In this document: positions 18,782-28,706 of the stretch, in pieces
Position numbering within the stretch: position 1 is the stretch's first letter
How the letters are laid out: each line of letters opens with the position of its first letter
Assembly: GCA_001603505.1 (NCBI GenBank)
Contig: LUZC01000036.1
Location: 1 to 64,000 of the forward strand
Length of the DNA: 64,000 nt
From: Bacteroidales bacterium Bact_11
Lineage (GTDB): Bacteria > Bacteroidota > Bacteroidia > Bacteroidales > UBA932
Direction of reading: 5' to 3'
Translations under genes and position numbers: made by a program
The notes under the pieces: model-generated
The model's database searches: none
Seen by the model: the letters and a program-made list of their open reading frames with translations, nothing else
Told to the model about the DNA's origin: nothing

Positions 18782-20113
18782 ATGGTGAAAAAGATAGAGA
18801 TTCTACTGACGTTGACCGCGCTTCTGCTGGGATCCTCCTTGAAGCAGGCTTCGGCGCAAGACTTGGTAGCCGGTAATGGATATTCCCCTTATTCCCTGTT
18901 CGGGTTCGGTGACCCTGTCCGTCAAGGAACGGCATACAACCTTTCGATGGCCGGCATCGGCATCGGCGACCGCAACGTCCGGTATCTCAACTATCTGAAT
19001 CCTGCTGCCGTCACGGCGCGCGAAGCGCGCTCCTTTATGTTCGATTTCGGGCTGGAAAGCCGCAACGTGCTCTATCAGGGCAATGCCGCCACCTCGGTGA
19101 GCGAAACTGCTTCCGGCGTGCTCACATCGGCCAGCAACACCTTCAACATGCACCACATCGTGGCCTCGCTCCCCATCGCGACGCACTCGGCCTTCAAACT
19201 GGGCGTGGTGCCCTACAGCACGGTCAATTACGCTTTCCAGGCCGATGAAACCTCCGACCGGCTGATGGCTGAAGTGGGTGATATCCGCTATACCCGGAGA
19301 GGGCAGGGTGGACTCTACCAGGCCTTCCTCGGCGCCGGCGTCACGCTATGGAACCGCCTGAGCCTCGGCGCCGATCTCGACTATTATTTCGGCGAAATCA
19401 ACCGTTATTCCAACGCGGCGTTCGCGACCAAAACCTCTTACCGCAGCATCAGTTCAGGATGGACCGACAACGTGAGCTGTTTTGGGGGAAAACTGGGCCT
19501 GCAATATACGCAGCCGCTGTCGAAGACCATGGTGGCCGTCGTGGGCGCCACCTACACTTTCTCTTCGAAACTCCGCGGCACGGAAACGCGCTATGCCTAT
19601 GGCGTCGCCGACGCAACCGACACACTGGTGTTCCGGAAGCATTCGCTCGAAAACTACCGTGTGCCTTCCGAACTGGGTGTGGGCATCACGCTGCGTGGCG
19701 CCGACCGCTGGATGGTGGGCTTCGACTATACGCGGCAGGACTGGAACGGTATGACTTTCGGCGGCTATCCCGGCGTCGATTTCGAAGCGGGCGTCGCCCA
19801 GAACTTCCGGGCGGGCTTCGAGATCACCCCCAACCGTTACGATGTGCGTCATTTCATGCGCCGCCTCACCTATCGGGCGGGCGCTTACAGGGAGATGTCG
19901 TATATGCGCTTGAACGGGAGCCAGGTGGCTTCCACCGGCGTGACCTTCGGCGTGGGAATTCCCGTGTTCCGCTACTACAACAGCATCAATCTGGGTGTAG
20001 AACTCGGCCAGCGGGGTACGCTGGCCAACAATCTCATCCGCGAAAGGTATTTTTTGTTCACGCTTTCATTCAATTTGCACGATATTTGGTTCATCCCTGT
20101 TTTGTACAATTAA
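18782..20113 (+). CDS. outer-membrane beta-barrel protein (FadL/OmpP1-like)
   Basis: Signal peptide ...SSLKQASAQ; GNGYSPYSLFGFGDPVRQGTAYNLSMAGIGIGDRNVRYLNYLNPAAVTAREARSFMFDFGLESRNVLYQ; alternating amphipathic strands to the C-terminus. Confidence 0.75.
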   Translation: MVKKIEILLTLTALLLGSSLKQASAQDLVAGNGYSPYSLFGFGDPVRQGTAYNLSMAGIGIGDRNVRYLNYLNPAAVTAREARSFMFDFGLESRNVLYQGNAATSVSETASGVLTSASNTFNMHHIVASLPIATHSAFKLGVVPYSTVNYAFQADETSDRLMAEVGDIRYTRRGQGGLYQAFLGAGVTLWNRLSLGADLDYYFGEINRYSNAAFATKTSYRSISSGWTDNVSCFGGKLGLQYTQPLSKTMVAVVGATYTFSSKLRGTETRYAYGVADATDTLVFRKHSLENYRVPSELGVGITLRGADRWMVGFDYTRQDWNGMTFGGYPGVDFEAGVAQNFRAGFEITPNRYDVRHFMRRLTYRAGAYREMSYMRLNGSQVASTGVTFGVGIPVFRYYNSINLGVELGQRGTLANNLIRERYFLFTLSFNLHDIWFIPVLYN

Positions 20114-20147
20114 TTTTGTAAATTTGCCAATCAAATCGAACACGATA

Positions 20148-21461
20148 ATGAAAAAGTTTGCCCTCATTCTCCTGACCCTGGTGCTTGCCGTACCGACTTT
20201 CGCCCAGGGGCGTTTCGGAAAAGACAGCGCCGAATGCACGAAATACCTGTCGTATTACCAGGAACTCGTGAAGCAGAACAACCTGACCGACGCGGCACCG
20301 TTCTGGCGCAAAGCCTTCACGCTTTGCCCGCCTACGGCAAGCCAGAACATGTTCATCAACGGCCAGAAGATTCTCCGCTATGAGATCAGCAAGAATACCA
20401 AGGATCCTGTGCGCTACCGTGAACTGGTCGACACCTTGCTGCTGCTCAATGACCTGCGTGCGCAGTACTATCCGAAGAACGCGGTCAAGAGCCTCGACAA
20501 CAAGGCCATCGACGTGATGAACTATCTGGGTTCCAACTATGAGGACCAGTACAACATGCTGGGTGACATCCTCTCCCAGATCAAGGGCGCCGCGACTCCG
20601 GGCGTGTATGTCACGATGATGAAATCGGCCGTGGAGATGTATCGCAATCAGAAGATCGACGCCGAGCAGGTGATGAACGATTACACCACCTTGAGCGGTT
20701 ACCTCGATGAGCGCATCGATGTGAGCAACGATCCCGCCATCCGCGGCACGAAGCAGGATGTGGAGAGCCTCTTCATCGAGAGCGGCGTAGCCTCCTGCGA
20801 CAACCTGGTCGCCCTCTATACCCCGCGTTTCGAAGCCAGCCCGAACGACGAGGCCCTGCTGGCCAACATGGTGAAGATGCTGTCGAAGAGCGAATGCATG
20901 AACACCGAACTCTTCCTCAAGGCCATCGTGGCCCTCAATGAGATCAACCCGACCGCCAGTTCCGTGTACGGCCTCTATCGCCTCTACTCCTCGCGTGATG
21001 AGAACACCAAGGCCGCCGAGGCCCTGGAGCGCGCCATCAGCCTGCTGAATCCCGACGATGTAGCCACGAAGGCCGAGTACACCTTCGAACTGGCCACCTA
21101 CTATTTCAAGAAATGCGGCAAGGCCGCTTCCGCTGTGGCCAAGGCCAAGGAAGCCGCTGAGCTCGACGAGTCCTACAAGGGCAAGGCCTACCTGCTGATC
21201 GGTACCATCTGGGGCGGTCAGAAGTGCGGTGGCGACGAAGTGAGCAGCCGTGCCAACTTCTGGGTGGCTGTCGACTATCTGCAGCGCGCCGCGGCGGCTG
21301 ATCCGGCTGTGGCCGACGACGCCAACTCGCTGGCGGCCCAGTATCGCCGCTACTTCCCGAAGACGGAAGACGCCTTCTTCCTCGACATCACCGACGGCAG
21401 CGGATACACCGTCAGCTGCGGTGGCATGACCGAGCGCACCACGGTCCGTACCATCAAATAA
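20148..21461 (+). CDS. secreted TPR-like repeat protein
   Basis: Signal peptide MKKFALILLTLVLAVPTFAQ; helical repeats (AAEALERAISLLNPDDVATKAEYTFELATYYFKKCGKAASAVAKAKEAAELDESYKGKAYLLIGTIWGG). Confidence 0.7.
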   Translation: MKKFALILLTLVLAVPTFAQGRFGKDSAECTKYLSYYQELVKQNNLTDAAPFWRKAFTLCPPTASQNMFINGQKILRYEISKNTKDPVRYRELVDTLLLLNDLRAQYYPKNAVKSLDNKAIDVMNYLGSNYEDQYNMLGDILSQIKGAATPGVYVTMMKSAVEMYRNQKIDAEQVMNDYTTLSGYLDERIDVSNDPAIRGTKQDVESLFIESGVASCDNLVALYTPRFEASPNDEALLANMVKMLSKSECMNTELFLKAIVALNEINPTASSVYGLYRLYSSRDENTKAAEALERAISLLNPDDVATKAEYTFELATYYFKKCGKAASAVAKAKEAAELDESYKGKAYLLIGTIWGGQKCGGDEVSSRANFWVAVDYLQRAAAADPAVADDANSLAAQYRRYFPKTEDAFFLDITDGSGYTVSCGGMTERTTVRTIK

Positions 21462-21464
21462 CCG

Positions 21465-22091
21465 TTGGCCACTTCGATCCATATCCGACCTGTACAGATG
21501 GCCGTCGCGCTGGCGGCGGCCATCCTGCTTTCGGCCTGCAAGGAGCCGGAGCCTGTGGTGTTCGATTTTGAACAGGTTCCGGTGCAGGTCGTCCACGACA
21601 TGCGGATGTTACAGTCGGGCAAGGGCGAAGCCGTGATGCGGATGTCGGCTCCGGTGATGCAGCGTTTTTCGTTCTACAAAGACTCGATGCAGCAGTCGTA
21701 CGAACTCTACACCGACGGCTTCCACGTTGACGCCTATACCGACGACGGCCAGCTCGAAACCACCATCGATTCCGACATGGCGCGGCACATAACCACGGAA
21801 GGTCGCGAGTCGTGGAGCGCCTTCGGCAATGTGGTGGTGACCAATCACATCAAGGGAGAGCGCATGGAGACCGACACTATCTACTGGAACAAGGTCGAAA
21901 AGAAAATCTATACCGACTGCTATGTGCGGCTCACTTCCGACAGCGGACTGATGCAGGGCTACGGCATGACCTCCGACGACCGAGCGCGCAATTCCGTGAT
22001 CCTGCGCCCCTTCGACTGGTATGCCGTGGAGCGCGATTCCACCTACCGCTACGTCGATACCATCAACGCGATGGGCCCTCGCAAAAAATAA
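21465..22091 (+). CDS. lptC: LPS export ABC transporter periplasmic protein LptC
   Basis: Lipoprotein-like N-term SACKEPEPVVFDFEQVPVQVVHDMRML...LYTDGFHVDAYTDDGQLETTIDSDMARHITTEGRESWSAFGNVVVTNHIKGERMETDTIYWNKVEKKIYTD. Confidence 0.85.
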   Translation: MATSIHIRPVQMAVALAAAILLSACKEPEPVVFDFEQVPVQVVHDMRMLQSGKGEAVMRMSAPVMQRFSFYKDSMQQSYELYTDGFHVDAYTDDGQLETTIDSDMARHITTEGRESWSAFGNVVVTNHIKGERMETDTIYWNKVEKKIYTDCYVRLTSDSGLMQGYGMTSDDRARNSVILRPFDWYAVERDSTYRYVDTINAMGPRKK

Positions 22092-22226
22092 TTTTTTTCA
22101 AAATCTGACGCAACGTTTTATCCCCCTTTTGCATCTAATAACTGATTTTTGTGTACTTTTGCACTTCCTACCCCGAAAGGGCCTGAAGTGAAACATACAA
22201 AAATTAATTACTAAAACTTAACGCAA

Positions 22227-24305
22227 ATGGCGGTATTAGAGAAAATTCGCGTCAAATTCGGAATTTTAATCACTGTGCTCGTCGCGCTGGCTCTGCTGTC
22301 GTTCATCCTTGACCCTCAGACACTTCGCTCAGCGGCCGACCGCTTTTCATCAGACAACAAAGTAGGTTCCATGAACGGCAAATCCGTGTCGTATCGCGAG
22401 TTCTACAACGAACTCAACACCTACAACGAAATAGCCAAGATGCTGGGGCAGAACCCCACCTCGGAAGAAGAGCAGGCCCAGCTCCGCAATGCGGCTTGGC
22501 AATCGATATTCGACAACGAGGTCTTCATTCCCAAGGCAACGGCTGCCGGCCTGACCGTGGGTGAAGACGAAATGATCGACCTCACGCAGGGCAACCAGAT
22601 CTCCCCGGTGTTGCTCCAGCAAGGCACCTTTACCGATGCCAACGGTAATTTCAGCCGCGAGGCGCTCGTCAGTTTCGTGCAGGGCATCGACAACGACGAG
22701 ACGGGCAACATGGCCATGTACTGGTCGTTCCTCGAGGAAACCGTGTACCGCAACCAGCTCTACACCAAGTACGGTTCGCTTATCGAAGCCAGCTGCTTCC
22801 AGACCGGTCTCGAAAAGAACCGCCTCATCGCCGAGGGCAATGTCACCTCCGACGTCGATTTCGTGTTCGTGCCCATCCCGTACACGCAGGACACCACCAT
22901 CGTAGTCACCTCCGAGGAAATCCGCAAGTTCTACAACGACCGCAAAGAGCAGTTCAAGCAGCCGGCCAACCGCGACATCGAATATGTGATGTGGGAAGTG
23001 GTGCCTTCCGCCCAGGACTTCGCCGACACCCGCGAGGAGTTCGACGCCGTCTATGCCGAATTCGCCACGGCCGACAACCTCAAGAATTTCATTACGCTCA
23101 ACTCCGACGCCAAGTGGAACCCGTACTTCTTCTCGGAAGACCAGCTCGCTTCGCAGCCTGAGTTCCAGCAGACGGCCTTCCACGCCCCGGTCGGCACCGT
23201 GAGCCCGGTGATCGCCGGCGACGACACCTACGAAGCCATCCGCGTGGCCGCTGTTCGCAACATGGCCGACTCCGCTAGGATCAGCTACAAGGTGTTCCCG
23301 CTCACGCAGGAAGCCGAGGCCGACGAGTTCATCAAGGCCCAGAACAAGAAAGCCGATCCCGCAGAATTCACTGAGATGGGCTGGGTGACCCAAGATATCC
23401 TCGCAGCCAACGGCATCAGCGAATTCGACCCGGCGTTCGACGCCAAAGACAAGGTTATCAAAGTCAAGAGCCTGGCCAACCAGGCCATCATCGCCCTCTA
23501 TGTTTTCGAGAAAACGAAACCCGAGAAGAAAGTGCAGCTTGCCCGTCTGGTAAAGAATGTGCTTCCTTCCGACGACACCTACCGCGACTTCCAGATGAAG
23601 GCCGTGGAGTTCGCCGACGCCTGCGACGGGAAGTTCGAGAATTTCGACCGACTGGCCCGCGAGCAGAACCTGCCCGTCATACCTATTAATAATATGACCC
23701 AGGACATGCGCCGCATCGGATCGGTCGACAATGCACGTGAGGTGGTGTATTGGGTATTCGACAAGAAGACGAAGGCCGGCGACGTGTCCGACCTGAAGAT
23801 TGTCGACAACCGCTACTACTTTGTCACCGCCGTGACAAAGGTGCGCAAGGAAGGCTATACCGACATCAAGGAGGTTGCTCCGCAGATCCGTACCGTGCTC
23901 GAGGCCGAGAAGGCTGTCGACAAAAAGCTGGCCGAGGTCCGCTCGGAAATCGAGGGTCTTACTTCGCTCAATGCGGTTGCCGAGAAGCTCGATGCGACGA
24001 TCAGCCACAATCCGGGCGTGTCGTTCGGTTCGGTGCAGTATGGCCAGACCGACCCTGCCTTTATCGGCGCCGTGGCCGCCGCTCCCGAGGGAACCATCGA
24101 AACCGTAGGCGGACAGATCGGTGTCTATGTGTTCGAGGTGGTGGGCCGCACGGCAGGCAGCTTCTATTCGGAAGCCGATGCTGCCAATGCGCAGGCCCGC
24201 GCTGCGTCTTATCAGACCAGCATGTTACAGACCGTAATTGCCAATGAAGCAGAAATTAAAGACAATAGGGCAAGATTTTTTAACATTTTTTCAACATCCC
24301 GTTGA
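22227..24305 (+). CDS. PpiD-like peptidylprolyl isomerase with SurA N-terminal domain
   Basis: MAVLEKIRVKFGILITVLVALALLSFILDP (inner-membrane anchor), GSMNGKSVSYREFYNELNTYNEIAKMLGQNPTSEEEQAQLRNAAWQSIFDNEVFIPKATAAGLTVGEDEMIDL. Confidence 0.92.
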   Translation: MAVLEKIRVKFGILITVLVALALLSFILDPQTLRSAADRFSSDNKVGSMNGKSVSYREFYNELNTYNEIAKMLGQNPTSEEEQAQLRNAAWQSIFDNEVFIPKATAAGLTVGEDEMIDLTQGNQISPVLLQQGTFTDANGNFSREALVSFVQGIDNDETGNMAMYWSFLEETVYRNQLYTKYGSLIEASCFQTGLEKNRLIAEGNVTSDVDFVFVPIPYTQDTTIVVTSEEIRKFYNDRKEQFKQPANRDIEYVMWEVVPSAQDFADTREEFDAVYAEFATADNLKNFITLNSDAKWNPYFFSEDQLASQPEFQQTAFHAPVGTVSPVIAGDDTYEAIRVAAVRNMADSARISYKVFPLTQEAEADEFIKAQNKKADPAEFTEMGWVTQDILAANGISEFDPAFDAKDKVIKVKSLANQAIIALYVFEKTKPEKKVQLARLVKNVLPSDDTYRDFQMKAVEFADACDGKFENFDRLAREQNLPVIPINNMTQDMRRIGSVDNAREVVYWVFDKKTKAGDVSDLKIVDNRYYFVTAVTKVRKEGYTDIKEVAPQIRTVLEAEKAVDKKLAEVRSEIEGLTSLNAVAEKLDATISHNPGVSFGSVQYGQTDPAFIGAVAAAPEGTIETVGGQIGVYVFEVVGRTAGSFYSEADAANAQARAASYQTSMLQTVIANEAEIKDNRARFFNIFSTSR

Positions 24306-24309
24306 AAAA
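24286..24309. repeat. AT-rich hairpin at the ppiD-like 3' end
   Basis: TTTTTCAAC-atccc-GTTGAAAAA, spanning the stop codon. Confidence 0.6.
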
Positions 24310-24320
24310 TTGCCTAAAAA

Positions 24321-24352
24321 TTTGGACAATCAAAATATTATGTCTAATTTTG
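24321..24352 (+). promoter_or_regulatory. Bacteroidetes sigma-ABfr-type promoter for the coiled-coil lipoprotein gene
   Basis: -33 TTTG (24321-24324), 20-nt spacer, -7 TAATTTTG (24345-24352); matches TTTG-N19-21-TAnnTTTG, about 70 nt before the ATG. Confidence 0.75.
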
Positions 24353-24421
24353 AGGCGATAAACTGTGTACATATTTTTAATGTTTAACCAAAAATAATAA
24401 ACACACTTAACAAATTTTTTT

Positions 24422-27400
24422 ATGAAAAAGATTATTTATTCACTGGTGATTATGATTGCTGCCGGCAGTCTTTTCACTTCTTGTATTGAGCAGGTTGAGC
24501 CCGTCGGTATCCAGAACCTCCGGGACGCCAAGGCTGAATACATCCGTGCGCTCAAGGATCTCCGCGCCGCAGACGCCGAGCTCCAGCGGGCATACGCAGC
24601 AGTGCAGCAGGCCAACGCTCGCTATCGCGACGCCGAGACTGCTTACAAGAACGCTGAGACCGAGCTGAAGAACCTCCAGAACGAGGCTCAGGCTCTCGCC
24701 AACGAGAAAGAAGCTGAGAAATGGGCTATGGAACTCGACAGCCTGAAGAAGCAGCATGAAATCGACCTGGTGAACCTCCAGAAGTCTCTTGCCGAGGCTC
24801 AGGAGGCACTCCGTGCTAAACTGGCCGACATCGCTGCCCTCCAGTTCAAGCTCACCACCGAGGAAGCCGCTATCGTGAACGCCTACGTCGGCGCTTACCA
24901 GAAACTCATCGCCGCGCAGCAGAAAGTCCGCGCCGCCGAGGAAGCTCTCTGGAAAGCCAAATACGACTCCACCTCCGCCGAGCGCGGCCTGACCGCCCAA
25001 GATTGGAAGAAGGTCTATGAGAACGACAAGAAGATGGCCGAGAAGGACATCGAGCTCAACACGGCCGACAGTCTGATGTGGGCCGAGGCCGCCGAGAAGT
25101 ATGACTACGCCAAGTGGTCTGCCGAATACCAGAAATATCAGGATTCGGTCGACTACTATAAGGCACAGGCCGCCCTCGTCGCCAAGGAAGAAGCTTACTA
25201 CAAAGTGGAAATCTGCGAAGCCGCTCAGACGGTTGCCGACAGCGTGAAAGCTTGGAAAGACGTCTATGACGCAATGCCTACCGGCACGACCACCGATTTC
25301 AAGACCGAGTTCAAGAACGGCAAGAAGATCATCATGCCGAACCAGCCGTACGTGAACAACCTGATCGCCACCTATCTTGACAAGAAACCGTACAACGGTG
25401 AAAGCATTGTCAAGGGTTCCCTGAAGGTTGGTGTCGGTGCTGAGAAAGACACCCTCATCCTGAAGGCGGAAGACGCCGCTGGTGCCAAGAAGCTCATCAA
25501 TGGTGACGGCACGAAAGACACCATCGGTCTGAAGGGCATCGTGGCCGCTCTGAAGCGCGACCTCGTGCTGGTGAAGAAATTCGCCGACGATACCGTTGGT
25601 ATCAACTACTCCCTCGATCAGGTGACCAAACGTTACAACGATCACCTCGCCGCCCTGAAGGCTGGTGTGTTCGCCGACGAGAAAGTCGTGGCCGCTGCCG
25701 CTGCCGCTGACGCCGCTGTGACCAAGAACGCCACCGACCAGGCTACGATGCTTGAGAAGGCCAAGGGCCTCATCGACGCTATCGAGAACTTCCAGTCCAG
25801 CTACGGTGCTACCGGTTCGACGCAGGACTCCACCCTCCTGTTCAACGCTATCAAGGGCTTTATCAGCGCCCGCGCTACCTTCTTTGGTGTGAACACCAAG
25901 GATGCCGACAAGATTGACTCCGTGAAGGTCCGCGAGTGGGTTTGGGACGAAGTGTCTCACACCTACAAGCAGGAAGAGGTGTATAAGGCCATCGCCGACC
26001 TCGACTTCGACGGCTTCCGTCAGTATGTCGACGGTGCTTATGATGACGACTGCCTCGATGCTACCGGTGCCGTGGTTGTTCCCAACCCGTCCGCTACCTT
26101 CCCGATCTCCGCTCTCTATGGTGGCTTGAAGTATAGCACCAAGGGTTCTGAGACCATCACCAATGACGCAGCTGGCCAGAAGAAGGCTACCAAGCTTGCT
26201 CCGGATGCTACCGCTGTTGATTGCGACGCTTTCTTGAAGGTTGTCAACCGCCTGACCAACACCCCGATGGCCGACTGGGCCGCTCCGAAGCCGACCATGA
26301 CTCAGCTTGAGACCAAGGTTTGGAAAGATGGTGCCTACAAGGTGTACACGTACAAGGAAGCTGCTGGTGACGATCCGGAAGGCTTCTACGATGGTACGAC
26401 CCTCTATGTAGAGCCCGCCGTTGCCGAGGCTGAAACCAAATACGACGTGGCTGTCGCCAACTTCTACAAGGATGTGTACTGCGCATTCTGGGGTCTTGCT
26501 TACGATCCCGCTGAGTACAACCTCGGCTTCACCGGTACCGCTGACTCCCTCACCGTTACCTACACGCCGGATACGTTCGGCAAGGACTTCCAGGCTCTCG
26601 TGTTCGAAGGCCCTCAGTTCGTGACCTCCACGAAGGTTGATGTCGAAGGCGCTTTCAGTGCTACCGGCGTTGTCAATAACGAAACCATCCAGATCATCCT
26701 CGACGGTATCGATCCGACCTTCGTTTACGGTGCCGCTCCGACCACCTCTTATGTGATTGCTGGTGACGCCGGCCTGACCGAATTCGCTCAGATGGTTCTC
26801 GCCAACCAGACCCTCACTTACTACACGGGTGTCGACGAATACCTCGCCGCTCTCGAAGAGATCGAGAAGGATGTTGAGGAATTTGTGAAGGCAGTTGACA
26901 CGGCCACCTCTAATGTTGCCACGAAGAACGCCGAAGCGAAGAAGAAGAACGACGCCAAGGCTGCTTACAAGAAAGCGAAGATCGGCGACAAGGCTTGGGC
27001 TGATATTGACACGAAAGACGAGGTTCTCGCTTGTGTCGATAAGGGCAAGTGGACGCTCGAAGGCGAATCCAAGACGCTCGCCGAAAAACTGATGGCTGAT
27101 TGGCCGGCCAAGAAGCTTGACTGGGACAACAAGACCACGTGGTACACCCACATCCAGACCCACTTCACCAGCCTGAGCAACGCCCTCAAGACCTATGTCG
27201 ATGCTATCTACGCCCTCGATCCGGACAAGGCTAAATATTCCGGTGGTACCGATCCTAAGGAAATCTACAAGAAGGTCCAGGAATACTGCGCTGGTGAAAT
27301 GCGCAAGGCTCACAACAATGTGGTCGCCGCTGAAAAGGCTCTCTACACCGCCGAGAAGAACCTCGCCAAACTCGAAGCTGGCTTCGACGGCATGGATCTC

Positions 27401-27520
27401 GCCATCGCCAAGGCTGAGGACGACCTGAAGATCGCTCAGGACGAACTCAAGCAGGCTGAGAACGATTACGCTATCGCGAAGAAGGGCTACGACGCCATCA
27501 TCGCAAAGTATGTCGGCTAA
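24422..27520 (+). CDS. 1032-aa coiled-coil lipoprotein of unknown function
   Basis: Lipobox MKKIIYSLVIMIAAGSLFTSC; Ala/Lys/Glu/Asp-rich heptad-like N-term (LRDAKAEYIRALKDLRAADAELQRAYAAVQQANARYRDAETAYKNAETELKNLQNEAQ) and C-term (VAAEKALYTAEKNLAKLEAGFDGMDLAIAKAEDDLKIAQDELKQAENDYAIAKKGYDAIIAKYVG); less repetitive centre. Confidence 0.85.
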   Translation: MKKIIYSLVIMIAAGSLFTSCIEQVEPVGIQNLRDAKAEYIRALKDLRAADAELQRAYAAVQQANARYRDAETAYKNAETELKNLQNEAQALANEKEAEKWAMELDSLKKQHEIDLVNLQKSLAEAQEALRAKLADIAALQFKLTTEEAAIVNAYVGAYQKLIAAQQKVRAAEEALWKAKYDSTSAERGLTAQDWKKVYENDKKMAEKDIELNTADSLMWAEAAEKYDYAKWSAEYQKYQDSVDYYKAQAALVAKEEAYYKVEICEAAQTVADSVKAWKDVYDAMPTGTTTDFKTEFKNGKKIIMPNQPYVNNLIATYLDKKPYNGESIVKGSLKVGVGAEKDTLILKAEDAAGAKKLINGDGTKDTIGLKGIVAALKRDLVLVKKFADDTVGINYSLDQVTKRYNDHLAALKAGVFADEKVVAAAAAADAAVTKNATDQATMLEKAKGLIDAIENFQSSYGATGSTQDSTLLFNAIKGFISARATFFGVNTKDADKIDSVKVREWVWDEVSHTYKQEEVYKAIADLDFDGFRQYVDGAYDDDCLDATGAVVVPNPSATFPISALYGGLKYSTKGSETITNDAAGQKKATKLAPDATAVDCDAFLKVVNRLTNTPMADWAAPKPTMTQLETKVWKDGAYKVYTYKEAAGDDPEGFYDGTTLYVEPAVAEAETKYDVAVANFYKDVYCAFWGLAYDPAEYNLGFTGTADSLTVTYTPDTFGKDFQALVFEGPQFVTSTKVDVEGAFSATGVVNNETIQIILDGIDPTFVYGAAPTTSYVIAGDAGLTEFAQMVLANQTLTYYTGVDEYLAALEEIEKDVEEFVKAVDTATSNVATKNAEAKKKNDAKAAYKKAKIGDKAWADIDTKDEVLACVDKGKWTLEGESKTLAEKLMADWPAKKLDWDNKTTWYTHIQTHFTSLSNALKTYVDAIYALDPDKAKYSGGTDPKEIYKKVQEYCAGEMRKAHNNVVAAEKALYTAEKNLAKLEAGFDGMDLAIAKAEDDLKIAQDELKQAENDYAIAKKGYDAIIAKYVG

Positions 27521-27573
27521 TCTAACGAACGATTAATCCAACAACAAACAAAAACCTTTTTAAAAAGGACAAT

Positions 27574-28635
27574 ATGTTGAAAAGATTAAGCATACTGATC
27601 ATGACAATCCTCCTGGTTGTGCCAGCAATGGCACAACCGCAGGAGAGTTGTGAGTGTGTGTTTGGACCGAAGGCTGGACAGTGGCAGTTCAACTTCAATG
27701 TCGGCCGCGGAGACTTCTTCAACGACGCATACGGGTTGTATTACCTGCTGCCGAGTGAAGACGGCACCGCGACGGGCCTCGGACTTGATATTCCGAGCGA
27801 CCTGCTTGCCGGCAACGGCATCTCGATGCTGGGCTCCGACGCGAACTACGGCATTGGCAACGACCACATCAGTGGCGACCTTCAGCTGTGGCTCCTCAAT
27901 ACCGGTAGCCTGAACTCCACGCCCATCAACTTCAGCATCGGAACGAAAGTATTCATCACGGACCACATCAACATCAACCTGAGCGGTGCGTACATCCTCA
28001 ACATGCAGCCGAGCAAGAACTTCGTGGAAGGGGAATCCTATTCCATCAGCGACCTCAACGCTGCAGGCTATGATGTGTCGTACACGCCGGCAACGGTGGA
28101 ACCGGGCGGAATCTATGCTCAGAAAGCCATCCTCGGCTCTGTGACCAACCGCCTGATGGTGCAGCTCGGCAGTGAGTACTACTTCCACACCAAGAACCCG
28201 CGGATTTTCCCGTACCTGGGCGTTTTCGGACAGTTCAAGATGGCTCGCATCGAGAGCTTCTATCCGTACACCGGCCAGTACATTCCGACCGATTATGCAG
28301 CTGACAACACCATCAACCCGAACCTCTACAAGGATCCGGTGGTTGGCGAGTCGACTGGCGTCAGCGGAGAGGGATATCCCGACATGGAGTTCGAAGAGCT
28401 TGACATCTACCGCTTCAACCGCGCTGGTCAGGCCCTTGGCTTCGGTGCTGGCATTAACTTCGGTATTGAATACGAACTGATGGAAGGTTTGTTCATCGGA
28501 GCAGAAGTAGCCCCTGTGTGCTACCAGTACACCCTGCTTCACCTGCAGGTGAGCGGCCAGGACCCGTACTATGCTACGAACCACAACCTCCGCGCATTCG
28601 CATACCCGCAACTCACAATTGGCGTTCGCTTCTAA
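27574..28635 (+). CDS. outer-membrane beta-barrel protein, unknown function
   Basis: Signal peptide MLKRLSILIMTILLVVPAMAQ; FGPKAGQWQFNFNVGRGDFFND...NRLMVQLGSEYYFHTKNPRIFPYLGVFGQFKMARIES...LRAFAYPQLTIGVRF with C-terminal aromatic residue. Confidence 0.78.
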   Translation: MLKRLSILIMTILLVVPAMAQPQESCECVFGPKAGQWQFNFNVGRGDFFNDAYGLYYLLPSEDGTATGLGLDIPSDLLAGNGISMLGSDANYGIGNDHISGDLQLWLLNTGSLNSTPINFSIGTKVFITDHININLSGAYILNMQPSKNFVEGESYSISDLNAAGYDVSYTPATVEPGGIYAQKAILGSVTNRLMVQLGSEYYFHTKNPRIFPYLGVFGQFKMARIESFYPYTGQYIPTDYAADNTINPNLYKDPVVGESTGVSGEGYPDMEFEELDIYRFNRAGQALGFGAGINFGIEYELMEGLFIGAEVAPVCYQYTLLHLQVSGQDPYYATNHNLRAFAYPQLTIGVRF

Positions 28636-28673
28636 TCACTGAAAGCCATAAGGCCTCAGTACTTATAAAATTC

Positions 28674-28706
28674 AAGGGTGTCCCCACGGACACCCTTCGT
28701 TTTTTT
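28674..28706. terminator. Bidirectional Rho-independent terminator
   Basis: AAGGGTGTCC-ccac-GGACACCCTT-CG-TTTTTTT between convergent genes. Confidence 0.88.

Noticed and set aside
24440-27313. 957-aa minus-strand ORF antisense to the coiled-coil lipoprotein gene
   Set aside because: Low-complexity translation with no domain signature; explained by skewed codon use (few TTA/CTA/TCA codons) on the real strand.
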